Shown piece after piece: positions 1 to 6,545 of a DNA stretch of 8,377 nucleotides. The notes under the pieces are model-generated. The model ran no database searches, was not told the origin of the DNA, and saw nothing but the letters and a program-made list of their open reading frames with translations. The position numbers and the translations under genes are program-made. Position 1 is the stretch's first letter. Each line of letters opens with the position of its first letter. The DNA is from MGNI01 sp964353875. GTDB lineage: Bacteria > Chloroflexota > Anaerolineae > Anaerolineales > E44-bin32. The stretch lies in the NCBI GenBank assembly GCA_964353875.1, contig CAYGXU010000129.1, positions 1 to 8,377 on the forward strand, read 5' to 3'.

Positions 1-41
1 TCCCCCTCTCCCGCTTGCGGAGAGGGGGCCAGGGGGTGAGG
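1..41. repeat. C-run/G-run hairpin repeat, copy 1
   Basis: This copy contains a strong hairpin at 2-28: an eight-base CCCCCTCT arm pairs with AGAGGGGG, with a one-base bulge, then CCG/CGG closing a CTTG loop. A GGCCAGGGGGTGAGG tail follows. The element recurs 47 bases downstream with the same core. Such imperfect palindromes with a CCAGGG(GG)TGAGG tail are scattered in intergenic DNA of many environmental bacteria, and I associate them with Chloroflexota; that link is recollection, not a search result. The copy may be cut by the window edge. A role as terminator or RNA stem-loop is possible, but no T-run follows. Confidence 0.85.
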
Positions 42-47
42 TCGTTC

Positions 48-86
48 TCCCCCTCTCCCGCTTGCGGAGAGGGGGCCAGGGTGAGG
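48..86. repeat. C-run/G-run hairpin repeat, copy 2
   Basis: This is the second copy of the repeat, identical to copy 1 through the hairpin (49-75) and the GGCCAGGG tail, but with two fewer G before TGAGG. The two copies are separated by six bases (TCGTTC), giving a period of 47. Length variation in the G-run is what slippage or inaccurate replication of such a repeat would leave. It lies about 245 bases upstream of the first gene, so a direct role in that gene's expression is not evident. Confidence 0.85.
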
Positions 87-331
87 GATCGGAAATCGGC
101 ATTCAAAGCAGCCTCATTACCTGAAAAACGAAACTCCTGACCAGGATTCTGGCATAATGTGTTTTAATCATGCTGGCGTCAACGGCGCATTTCTAAAAAG
201 ATGGACTTTCTCAATTCAATAGACGGTCATCAACCTGACCGGCCATAGTGCTGAGACATTAATCCGCGAATCCCTCTTTTTCAAAGAGTTGCAGTGCGAC
301 CTCAACTTCGAGCGCCGTTGAGGAGGATCGA
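87..331 (+). other. Non-coding leader with small inverted repeats
   Basis: No convincing gene lies here. Three short perfect inverted repeats are visible in the half nearest the gene: CGGTCA/TGACCG (224-229 and 236-241, six-base loop), CTCTTT/AAAGAG (274-279 and 283-288, three-base loop) and CTCAAC/GTTGAG (301-306 and 317-322, ten-base loop). The last overlaps the first bases of the ribosome binding site of the gene starting at 332, so pairing could limit ribosome access. A CATAAT hexamer at 153-158 resembles a -10 box but has no good -35 partner. A promoter presumably lies in this stretch, but I cannot place it. Confidence 0.4.
321..326 (+). promoter_or_regulatory. Ribosome binding site of the GT39-like gene
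   Basis: A perfect AGGAGG lies five bases before the ATG at 332. This fixes the start of the downstream glycosyltransferase and implies efficient translation unless the overlapping small inverted repeat (301-322) pairs. Confidence 0.85.
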
Positions 332-1714
332 ATGCACAGAGCTACAAAAATAAAAACCCTCGCTGTCGGAGGGCTTGTCCTTGTCCTGCTCGCCCGTCTT
401 GGCCTGGCATGGATCGCGTTCTCTTATCCGGAGCGATCCATTACGATCGACTCTCTCCAATATCTGCAATTGGCGGAAAGCCTCCGTCTGCAGGGACGTT
501 TCGCAGGTACTGAGTATGCCGAGGAGGTGCGAACGCCAGGATACCCTCTCTTTCTCGCAGGAGTTCAATCTATCTTCGGGGAAGGAATCGGAGCGGTGGT
601 CCTGATTCAATTGCTCTTCACCGTCCTGATCGCCTGGCTGCTCTATCGTTGCGGCAAGCTCTTCGATTCGGAACGCATCGGCCTGGCGGCCGCATGGCTA
701 TACGCCCTCAACCCCAACGCACTCTTCTGGTCGCTTACAGTGCTCACCGAAACGCTCTTCTCGCTGCTCCTGCTGCTCAGTTTCTACACCCTGTCCCTGG
801 CCTATCAACGCTCGCAGGGTTATTGGCTGCTGCTGAGCGGTCTGCTTCTTGGAATGGCCACGCTTACTCGACCGATAGGCCTTTACCTGATCCCCATTTG
901 GGGGGTTTTTGCTCTGCTGCTCTTACGATCAAAGATGGGCTTTCGTCGCGCAGCAAGATATGCAGTCGCCTTCCTCGGAGCGGCTATGCTTCTGGTGCTG
1001 TATTGGCAAACACACAATTACCTATTGCATAGCAAATTTTCTTTGTCGACTACGACAGAGGTTACCATTAGTCGTTTCATTGCGGCAGATACCCTGGCAG
1101 ACGCTCTCCACATCGATCGCGATGAAGCCAGGCTCATCATCCTTAATGCCGCCGACCCCATGGCCTATAGTTACCAGGTTATGCGCCAATATCCAGCGAG
1201 TTTTCTGCGCGTCACCATGCGCGGCATCGCCAGAACGGCTCTGGGCACAGAAGTAGGCACATGGATGGGAATCCTTCTCGACCAGCCCTATCAAGGCTCA
1301 GGTTTTCTCACCGCTTTGGTTCGGGGTGATCTGGGTGGCGTCGTCGAGGCGCTCAAGGCGCGATTACAGGCAGGGGAGGGCATCCTGGGCTTTATCTTGC
1401 TTATGTGGGGCGGCGTATACGCGCTGGCTCTTTATATATTGATTGCCTGGGGAGTGTTACGCGTGTTCCGCTTTGACCATGCAAATATTGCCGTTCTTCG
1501 TTGGGCCTCCATCCTCTTGCTGGTCTCGGCAGCCTATCTCATCCTGACCCCGCTGGCCAATGGCGACTCACGATTTCGCGTGCCGGCCGAGCCTTTGTTG
1601 GCTCTGCTTGGTGGCCTTGTCTTTTTGCCGAGGAATCAATTTTCTAAGAGAAAGCGCCTTGTTAATGACGCCTCTGCCAGCGATAGCATTGCCCCCATTC
1701 CAAATGGTGTCTAA
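332..1714 (+). CDS. GT-C family glycosyltransferase, GT39/ArnT-like
   Basis: This 460-residue polytopic membrane protein probably transfers a sugar from a polyprenyl-phosphate donor to a lipid, glycan or protein on the outer face of the cytoplasmic membrane. It shows the GT39/ArnT layout. A first membrane helix (about 9-30) leads into an extracytoplasmic loop with Asp40 in an IDSLQYLQLAESL stretch, the usual place of the catalytic acidic residue. Then come RTPGYPLFLAG (67-77), LTETLF (138-143), TLTRPIGLYL (177-186) and, near the C-terminus, SRFRVPAEPLLALLGG (413-428), all family hallmarks. Some nine to eleven hydrophobic helices are visible. The 460-residue length is somewhat shorter than ArnT. 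The tail after residue 434 is basic and cytoplasmic. It is the only plus-strand gene and converges on the glycan cluster with 25 bases between stops. Acceptor and donor sugar cannot be read from sequence. Confidence 0.85.
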   Translation: MHRATKIKTLAVGGLVLVLLARLGLAWIAFSYPERSITIDSLQYLQLAESLRLQGRFAGTEYAEEVRTPGYPLFLAGVQSIFGEGIGAVVLIQLLFTVLIAWLLYRCGKLFDSERIGLAAAWLYALNPNALFWSLTVLTETLFSLLLLLSFYTLSLAYQRSQGYWLLLSGLLLGMATLTRPIGLYLIPIWGVFALLLLRSKMGFRRAARYAVAFLGAAMLLVLYWQTHNYLLHSKFSLSTTTEVTISRFIAADTLADALHIDRDEARLIILNAADPMAYSYQVMRQYPASFLRVTMRGIARTALGTEVGTWMGILLDQPYQGSGFLTALVRGDLGGVVEALKARLQAGEGILGFILLMWGGVYALALYILIAWGVLRVFRFDHANIAVLRWASILLLVSAAYLILTPLANGDSRFRVPAEPLLALLGGLVFLPRNQFSKRKRLVNDASASDSIAPIPNGV

Positions 1715-1739
1715 ATAAAATGCTGGATGGGAAAGTTGG

Positions 1740-2735
1740 TCATCTGTCAGGTATAAACTTGATGCGATCAAGCCAGAATCCTAGAATTCCCATGACCAAT
1801 ACCAGGCCGATGATGATAATGTGAAAGAGGGATGCCAGCAGGACCGCCTCTTCGCCTCCGATGGCAAAAATTTCCAGACCGAGGATTATAGAGAATTCAA
1901 AAACTCCCAATTGGGCCGGGCCTGACGGTATCAAACTGCCTAGTGCGAGAAAAGAGATGACGATACATGCCGCCATGAATGGCAGCTCCACACTCAGAAT
2001 CCCGAATAGCCAATAGATGGAAACAATATCGATTACCCATAGGACAATGCTCAAACCAAGGTATGTAACCAGAACATGTCGTACGGATAAGAGCTTGATC
2101 CCTTGAATGAACCCTTCATATAAACCAACCAGAATCTCTGCCCAATGGGAGGACAACCGCCCAATAACGCCTCGAAGTATGCGGATGACCTTTTCCTTAT
2201 ATATGCTACTGAGGAAAAGGATTGCGCTCCCCACCAGCAGAAACGCCAAAAACAGAAGTCCGCCTTCATAGGCTGCACGCGGCGTCGTCCCCTTTTTCAT
2301 TGCTAATAAGGAAGGTAAAAAGATCGCACAGATGAGTAGCCCATCTACGATCCGTTCAACAACGGAGGTCGCAGAAGCCTGACCCAGGTTGATCTCTTCC
2401 TGCCTTGCGGCTAAGGTGGGCCGGACAAGTTCTCCCGATCTGGCAGGAAGGATATAAAGCGCGGCGTTCCCGATGGCGCCCATGATGAAGATTTGCCCCC
2501 AATGTATCCGCCCCATTTGACGCAGAAGCAGCCCCCATCGAACCCAATGAAGGATTTGGAAAGCAAGTTGACCCATAAGACAGAGGATAATCGGCTCTGC
2601 CGGCAAAGACTGCAAACGACCAACGACAGACTTAAGGTCAATGCTGCGGAATGCCAACCAAATAAACACTCCGCTGATCAAAATACCTAATAGTCCCCGC
2701 AATGCGTAGCTGAAGATCCTGCGCACAACCTTCAT
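1740..2735 (-). CDS. Flippase-like / LPG-synthase TM-domain membrane protein
   Basis: This 331-residue integral membrane protein belongs to the lysylphosphatidylglycerol-synthase transmembrane family (UPF0104, also named flippase-like domain, AglD-related). The start MKVVRRIF followed by a first helix (about 12-29) and the RSIDLKSV stretch is typical. RSGELVRP (99-106), ERIVDG (127-132) and IPSGPAQLGVFE (269-280) are the conserved polar motifs. About seven to eight helices are seen. It lacks the soluble aminoacyl-transferase domain of MprF, so it is not a full LPG synthase. Family members sit in many glycan and glycolipid loci and are suspected of moving or handling lipid-linked sugars; the activity is mostly unproven. 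It is last in the minus-strand series, 68 bases after the methyltransferase, with no clear ribosome site before its ATG. Confidence 0.85.
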   Translation of the reverse strand: MKVVRRIFSYALRGLLGILISGVFIWLAFRSIDLKSVVGRLQSLPAEPIILCLMGQLAFQILHWVRWGLLLRQMGRIHWGQIFIMGAIGNAALYILPARSGELVRPTLAARQEEINLGQASATSVVERIVDGLLICAIFLPSLLAMKKGTTPRAAYEGGLLFLAFLLVGSAILFLSSIYKEKVIRILRGVIGRLSSHWAEILVGLYEGFIQGIKLLSVRHVLVTYLGLSIVLWVIDIVSIYWLFGILSVELPFMAACIVISFLALGSLIPSGPAQLGVFEFSIILGLEIFAIGGEEAVLLASLFHIIIIGLVLVMGILGFWLDRIKFIPDR

Positions 2736-2803
2736 ACCGGCTACAAAGACCTTCCTATGGGAATGTTGAAGCGAAGTCGAATGTCACCAGACTGTGGCCA
2801 CTT

Positions 2804-3556
2804 TCATTTTTCTTTTTTCACGATTGCCAGCAGTGACGTTCCGAAAGGAAAGCGTATTTTTTTAAGCATACGCCGCTCGATTTGAACGGTTTGATAGAGA
2901 ATCTGATTCAGCCAATTTGGCAGAGGTCGAAGATCAGACTCCTGGGGCATATCCTCACCCGAGCTTGACCAACGTTTGAAAAGCCGATATCCCGCCAGCC
3001 ATGGAAATAGGATTGGATAGAGATGCGTTATGGAAAGAATCCCTCCAGGCTTAGTGCTAATTAATTTCTTTAGTTGTGCCTGGTCGTAGCGCCGGATCGC
3101 ATGAATGGGTTTATCGTGAGGGGCCAGCAGCCATTGATAGGCAGAGACGACGAGAAGGATGTGCCCTCCCGGCTTTGTAACTCTCCAAAGTTCTGCAAAT
3201 GCTTTCTCTTCCTGCACCTCCGCACATTCAATCACGCCCAGGCTATAGACAAGATCAAAGGTTTCGTCAGGTAAGGGGATTTCATTGATCGAGGCCTGGC
3301 AAACTCGCCTGGCCAATTGCCTCTCTCGCAGGTAAGGCATCGCCCATTCTGAAATGTCGAAGCCGACCGAATGAAGAGAAAGTGCGTTGGATACCGTTTC
3401 GAGGTTCTTTCCTGTGCCACAACCCGCATCCAATATACGGCTCGAACTATTTGATCCCAACCTTTGCAGGCAATCAACTAAAATGTCTCTCTGTCCTCTA
3501 AACCACCAATAGGATGACTCTAGTTGAAAGGAGGCTTCATACTCCCGTTTTTCCAT
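2804..3556 (-). CDS. Class I SAM-dependent methyltransferase (glycan-locus type)
   Basis: This 250-residue soluble enzyme has a Rossmann-type SAM fold. An N-terminal YWWFRGQR motif (16-23) is typical of methyltransferases found in polysaccharide clusters. It is followed by the SAM-binding loop ILDAGCGTG (41-49), the acidic GFDIS end of strand 2 (Asp67), LPDETFDLVYSLGVIE (95-110) and the KPGG turn (128-131). The basic, partly hydrophobic C-terminal half (from about 140) probably binds substrate or touches the membrane. I set the start at the ATG at 3556 because GAGGA lies five bases upstream. A TTG 12 bases earlier (3568) would place the ribosome site inside the gene. The substrate is unknown: a sugar or lipid-linked glycan is suggested by neighbours, and a quinone-type or peptide substrate cannot be excluded. 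It follows the Dpm1-like gene after about 206 bases. Confidence 0.85.
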   Translation of the reverse strand: MEKREYEASFQLESSYWWFRGQRDILVDCLQRLGSNSSSRILDAGCGTGKNLETVSNALSLHSVGFDISEWAMPYLRERQLARRVCQASINEIPLPDETFDLVYSLGVIECAEVQEEKAFAELWRVTKPGGHILLVVSAYQWLLAPHDKPIHAIRRYDQAQLKKLISTKPGGILSITHLYPILFPWLAGYRLFKRWSSSGEDMPQESDLRPLPNWLNQILYQTVQIERRMLKKIRFPFGTSLLAIVKKEK

Positions 3557-3762
3557 GGCATTCCTCAATGAAGGACGTCGTTTGCATAATATCGCTTTGG
3601 CATGAAATGTTTGTCAGCAACACTGTTGTTGCCCTGTACATCACCTATTCCTATAATCCAAGAAAAGGATCAATAACGGATATACGTCTCTTGTAAAATA
3701 CCACCCCTATTTCCCTTTTCTATGCCACATTGTACCCAACCACGACAACTTCACATCTGTCA
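3557..3762 (-). other. AT-rich intergenic stretch, possible internal promoter
   Basis: About 206 bases separate the Dpm1-like gene from the downstream methyltransferase, the longest gap in the minus-strand series. On the minus strand CTGACA (plus 3612-3617) and GATATT (plus 3588-3593) are 18 bases apart and about 32 bases before the ATG at 3556. This is a weak but correctly placed -35/-10 pair. A six-base inverted repeat GCAACA/TGTTGC (3617-3622, 3627-3632) overlaps its -35 edge. I see no terminator with a T-run, so read-through from upstream is also possible. No small gene here is credible. Confidence 0.3.
3562..3566 (-). promoter_or_regulatory. Ribosome binding site deciding the methyltransferase start
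   Basis: On the minus strand GAGGA lies five bases before the ATG at 3556 and overlaps the alternative TTG codon at 3568-3566. This favours the shorter 250-residue product over the 254-residue one. Confidence 0.6.
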
Positions 3763-4485
3763 TCAGTCCACCTTCCGAAGTCTGGCAATAAATATTCGGA
3801 AACCATAAGCCCCGCCCGCCAGAAGAAATTGCCAGAAGGAGGGCGCCGACTTTGAAACGCCTTTCTCACGATCATTGAATATATAAGGGACTTCTAAGAC
3901 CTTCAAACCCTTCTTACAGCAAGCATAGATGAACTCCACAAAGTACGATCCATAACCAGTCGGCATAAGCGTAACCCTATCCAAAACCTGGCGCTTCATC
4001 ACGATGAAACCACTATCGTAATCCTTAATTCCATAGCCCAACACGAAGGTGGCCAATCCATTAATCATTCGACTCGCAGCTACCCTCAGCCGAGACCTGG
4101 AATCGCGCCCTCCCTCGGCATAGCGTGAGCCGATGACAATGTCATGATCCTTAAGCTTCTCGATCATGATTGGTAAAAGGCTGGAAGGCATCGAGAGGTC
4201 TGCGTCCATCCAGCCAATGATTTCTCCGCGCGTCTCAATAATCCCCCTGTTGATCGCAGAAGCAAGGCCTCGAGTAGAAACACGTCGGATAACCTTAACC
4301 CTCTCATCCTCCATCTCGCTCGCGATACGATAGGTCTCATCTGGAGAATCGTCATCGACAACGATTACTTCTACAGGATCGCCCACATGCTGAATGATGT
4401 GGTTGATGGCGTCAACGATGCTTTCGTGTTCGTTGTAGGTTGGTAACACGATCGAAACAAGTTCTTGTCTATTTGACTTTGACAT
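3763..4485 (-). CDS. Family 2 glycosyltransferase, Dpm1-like (polyprenyl-phosphate sugar synthase)
   Basis: This 240-residue enzyme of the dolichol-phosphate-mannose synthase type is predicted to move a hexose from GDP- or UDP-sugar to polyprenyl phosphate at the cytoplasmic face of the membrane. It has the full GT-A order: VSIVLPTYNE (10-19), EVIVVDDDSPD (39-49), RGLASAINRG (72-81), the metal-binding GWMDADLS (91-98), DIVIGSRY (115-122), DYDSGF (155-160), FVEFIY (182-187) and EVPYIFNDREKGVSKS (198-213). It is the short soluble form without the C-terminal helices of GtrB-like enzymes, so membrane contact would be peripheral. The frame stays open to a GTG at 4545, but those 20 extra residues are not family-like and neither codon has a clear ribosome site, so I chose the ATG at 4485. 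DYDSGF replaces the more common DLTSGF. The donor sugar is not readable. Its product would fit a GT-C enzyme as donor. Confidence 0.88.
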   Translation of the reverse strand: MSKSNRQELVSIVLPTYNEHESIVDAINHIIQHVGDPVEVIVVDDDSPDETYRIASEMEDERVKVIRRVSTRGLASAINRGIIETRGEIIGWMDADLSMPSSLLPIMIEKLKDHDIVIGSRYAEGGRDSRSRLRVAASRMINGLATFVLGYGIKDYDSGFIVMKRQVLDRVTLMPTGYGSYFVEFIYACCKKGLKVLEVPYIFNDREKGVSKSAPSFWQFLLAGGAYGFRIFIARLRKVD

Positions 4486-4626
4486 ACTCAGGTCATCCGC
4501 GAAATATATTTGGTTTTGAAGTGAAAGCCTGAAACAACAGCCCACTTCCGTATAGGCTCAAGACATCACATTTCCACCAGGAATGGAGGAATCCGATGAA
4601 AGAGATGCCAATTTTAGCACCAATAT
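4486..4626 (-). other. Intergenic stretch between sugar cassette and Dpm1-like gene
   Basis: 141 bases separate the end of the coupled aminosugar cassette from the chosen start of the Dpm1-like gene. On the minus strand the second half is AT-rich, with an AAATATATTTC stretch about 20-30 bases before the ATG that could serve as a -10 region. I find no matching -35 and no terminator hairpin. Up to 60 bases of it could be coding if the GTG at 4545 is used. Confidence 0.3.
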
Positions 4627-5415
4627 CTAGGCAATAGAACGACCGCAAGCAAGCACATTCCAAGTAGATGAATCAACAACCTGCGCTATTTCGGGGAAGG
4701 GATAAACCCCAAGCATCTCCAACTTGGCCAGGTTGAAGTAAAGCTCCAGCTCCATGGGGAAGAAGAAACGCATATTGTGATCTTCTTGGGCTTGGGTTGT
4801 CAATCGTCCTTTTTCCAAACGCCAGAGGTCATAGTGGACATGGCATAAGTGGTTTTGAACGTCCAGGTTCGCAGTTACAAAGCGGATCAACTGACCATCT
4901 TCAAGGTCAACGATCTTATATCTATCAGAGGGGCCGATTTCAAGCACCACCGGACCATACCAGATATCCGCAAGAAACAACCCTCCCGGTCTCAGGTGCC
5001 GACGAACGGAGTGGAGAGCGGCCAATACATCCTCATTCGTGCGCTGATAGCTTAAAACCGCGAACATCATCAAAACAGCATCGAACGATTGACCCAGATT
5101 TAGAGTCCGAAGATCCCCTTGGAGAAAGGTCGGCGCGGATTTGTCGTCTTCGACCTTGACTTCTGCCAATTTGCGCTTTGCTAGAGCAAGCATTTCAAGC
5201 GATCGATCGACGCCGGTCAACGTATAGCCCCGCCTGATGAGTGGGACTGCGTGTCCGCCTGTGCCACAGCCCAAGTCGAGGATCGCCCGAACCTTACCAT
5301 CACCATGCCGGCGGAACATTTCCTCCAGAAGATCACACTCCGCTTCGTAATCCTTTTCGTGGTACAGGAGATCATATTGATCAGCATACTCGGCTCGGAA
5401 CACTTCTTCACTCAA
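4627..5415 (-). CDS. SAM-dependent methyltransferase, sugar N-methyltransferase-like
   Basis: This 262-residue class I methyltransferase resembles the DesVI/TylM1 group that N-methylates nucleotide-linked amino sugars. It shares the N-terminal pattern YADQYDLLYHEKDYEAE (10-26), the SAM loop ILDLGCGTGGH (45-55), GVDRS (68-72), LQGDLR (98-103), FDAVLMMFAVLSY (111-123) and HLRPGG (140-145), with a beta-rich C-terminal half. The resemblance comes from memory of the family pattern, not an alignment. I start it at TTG 5415: AAGGGAGG lies seven bases upstream, and the TTG overlaps the TGA of the aminotransferase gene as TTGA. A GTG at 5442 would extend it by nine residues and leave that ribosome site internal. 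Tight coupling to an aminotransferase supports an amino-sugar substrate (inference). O-methylation or another small-molecule substrate remains possible. Confidence 0.8.
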   Translation of the reverse strand: MSEEVFRAEYADQYDLLYHEKDYEAECDLLEEMFRRHGDGKVRAILDLGCGTGGHAVPLIRRGYTLTGVDRSLEMLALAKRKLAEVKVEDDKSAPTFLQGDLRTLNLGQSFDAVLMMFAVLSYQRTNEDVLAALHSVRRHLRPGGLFLADIWYGPVVLEIGPSDRYKIVDLEDGQLIRFVTANLDVQNHLCHVHYDLWRLEKGRLTTQAQEDHNMRFFFPMELELYFNLAKLEMLGVYPFPEIAQVVDSSTWNVLACGRSIA

Positions 5416-6545
5416 GTGAGCGCCTCCCTTACTGATTGGCACACTTGATCGATCTGGCCCTCTGTGATTGCCATTCCGGAAGGCAGGTAAAGGCCTCTTC
5501 TTGCAAGCCGTTCAGCGACAGGATAGTGCTCTCCTTCAAATAGACCGTTTTCTAGAAATACGGGTTGCTCATGCATGCCAAGGAAAAAGGGACGCGTATC
5601 CACCCCGCGTGATCTTAGGCGATCAGCGAACTCAACCGCATCGATCTTGTGGAGCTCGTCCAAAACTACGCCATACATCCAATAGATATTCTTCGCCCAT
5701 GATTTCTCGACGGGCAATTGAAGACCTGGCACGTCCCGCAACTGCTCAGTGTAGGCATTTCCAATCCATCGTTTGCGATTCATGATCTGGTCAATTCGTT
5801 CCACCTGGGCAAGGCCAAGGGCAGCTTGTAGATTCGTCATGCGAAAGTTATATCCAAGTTCGGTATGATAGAAGCGACGCTCGGCTCGAAAGCACAGGTT
5901 ACGTAAAGATTGGGCCTTCTGCGCGATGGTATGGTCATTCGTCATGATCATACCTCCCTCACCTGTCGTGATGAGTTTATTGGCATAGAAACTGAATGCG
6001 CTGATGTCCCCTAGGCTCCCACATCTTCGCCACTGCGGATCACCATCACCAAGACGGGAAAGATACTCCGCACCATGTGCTTCGGCGGCGTCCTCGATGA
6101 TGTACAGGTCATTCTTCTCTGCAAGTATAAATAGCGGATCCATATCCACTGGATGACCGTAGATATGCACCACCATAATGGCCCTTGTTTTGGAAGTAAT
6201 CCTTGCTTCAACCTGTGCAACATCCATACACCATGTGCTTGGGTCGCTATCCACAAGCACCGGTGTGGCGCCATTGCGGGTGATTGCCTGTGCACAAGAA
6301 ATGATGGTAAAGGTCGGCATGATCACTTCATCACCGGGTTGCAGGCCTAAACAATCAACAGCGATTTGGAGCGCTGCTGTTCCGTTGCAGACAGCCACAC
6401 CATAGGACACGCCACAATATGAAGCCCACGCCTCTTCGAAGGCATCGATAAACCTTCCAGAGGAAGAAATCCAACCGGTCCGTAAGCATTCCGCCACATA
6501 CTCAAATTCCTGTCCTTCGATTGAAGGTTCGTTGACTGGGATCAT
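5412..6545 (-). CDS. DegT/DnrJ/EryC1/StrS aminotransferase, perosamine-synthase-like
   Basis: This 377-residue PLP enzyme is predicted to transaminate a nucleotide-linked 4-keto-6-deoxyhexose at C4, with glutamate as the usual amino donor. The fold-type I features are complete: IPVNEPSI (2-9), TGWISSSGRFIDAFEEAW (23-40), CNGTAAL (53-59) for cofactor phosphate, GDEVIMPTFT (71-80), IIEDAAEAHGA (149-159) with Asp152 facing the pyridine nitrogen, SFYANK with the Schiff-base Lys190, TTGEGGM (193-199) and GYNFRMTNLQAALGLAQ (231-247). These match GDP-perosamine synthases (RfbE/Per) more closely than WecE or ArnB types as I recall them. Residues about 162-175 form an insertion of roughly nine residues just before GSLGD. 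The ATG overlaps the cupin gene's TGA by one base, and AAGGAG sits eight bases upstream. The exact sugar is inferred; no dehydratase gene is visible in the window. Confidence 0.93.
   Translation of the reverse strand: MIPVNEPSIEGQEFEYVAECLRTGWISSSGRFIDAFEEAWASYCGVSYGVAVCNGTAALQIAVDCLGLQPGDEVIMPTFTIISCAQAITRNGATPVLVDSDPSTWCMDVAQVEARITSKTRAIMVVHIYGHPVDMDPLFILAEKNDLYIIEDAAEAHGAEYLSRLGDGDPQWRRCGSLGDISAFSFYANKLITTGEGGMIMTNDHTIAQKAQSLRNLCFRAERRFYHTELGYNFRMTNLQAALGLAQVERIDQIMNRKRWIGNAYTEQLRDVPGLQLPVEKSWAKNIYWMYGVVLDELHKIDAVEFADRLRSRGVDTRPFFLGMHEQPVFLENGLFEGEHYPVAERLARRGLYLPSGMAITEGQIDQVCQSVREALT
5423..5430 (-). promoter_or_regulatory. Ribosome binding site deciding a TTG start
   Basis: AAGGGAGG on the minus strand lies seven bases before TTG 5415, inside the last codons of the aminotransferase gene. 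It is the best ribosome site in the minus-strand series and supports re-initiation at the TTGA overlap rather than at GTG 5442. Confidence 0.75.

Noticed and set aside
1..86. CRISPR-like repeat pair
   Set aside because: Only two copies with a six-base spacer, strong G/C homopolymer arms, and no cas genes nearby.
137..158. Promoter with CTGACC and CATAAT
   Set aside because: The two hexamers are only ten bases apart, too close for a sigma-70 type promoter, and no better -35 is visible.
1685..1724. Bidirectional terminator between the convergent genes
   Set aside because: There are AGCATT/AATGCT arms and an inner CCATT/AATGG hairpin, but the stems are only five to six bases, mostly inside the coding end, with no proper T-run.
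3514..3696. Plus-strand 60-codon frame
   Set aside because: It begins antisense inside the methyltransferase gene, has no ribosome site and no recognisable features.
4486..4545. N-terminal extension of the Dpm1-like enzyme from GTG 4545
   Set aside because: The 20 residues are not family-like and there is no ribosome site. The ATG at 4485 gives the expected start just before the VSIVLPTYNE strand.
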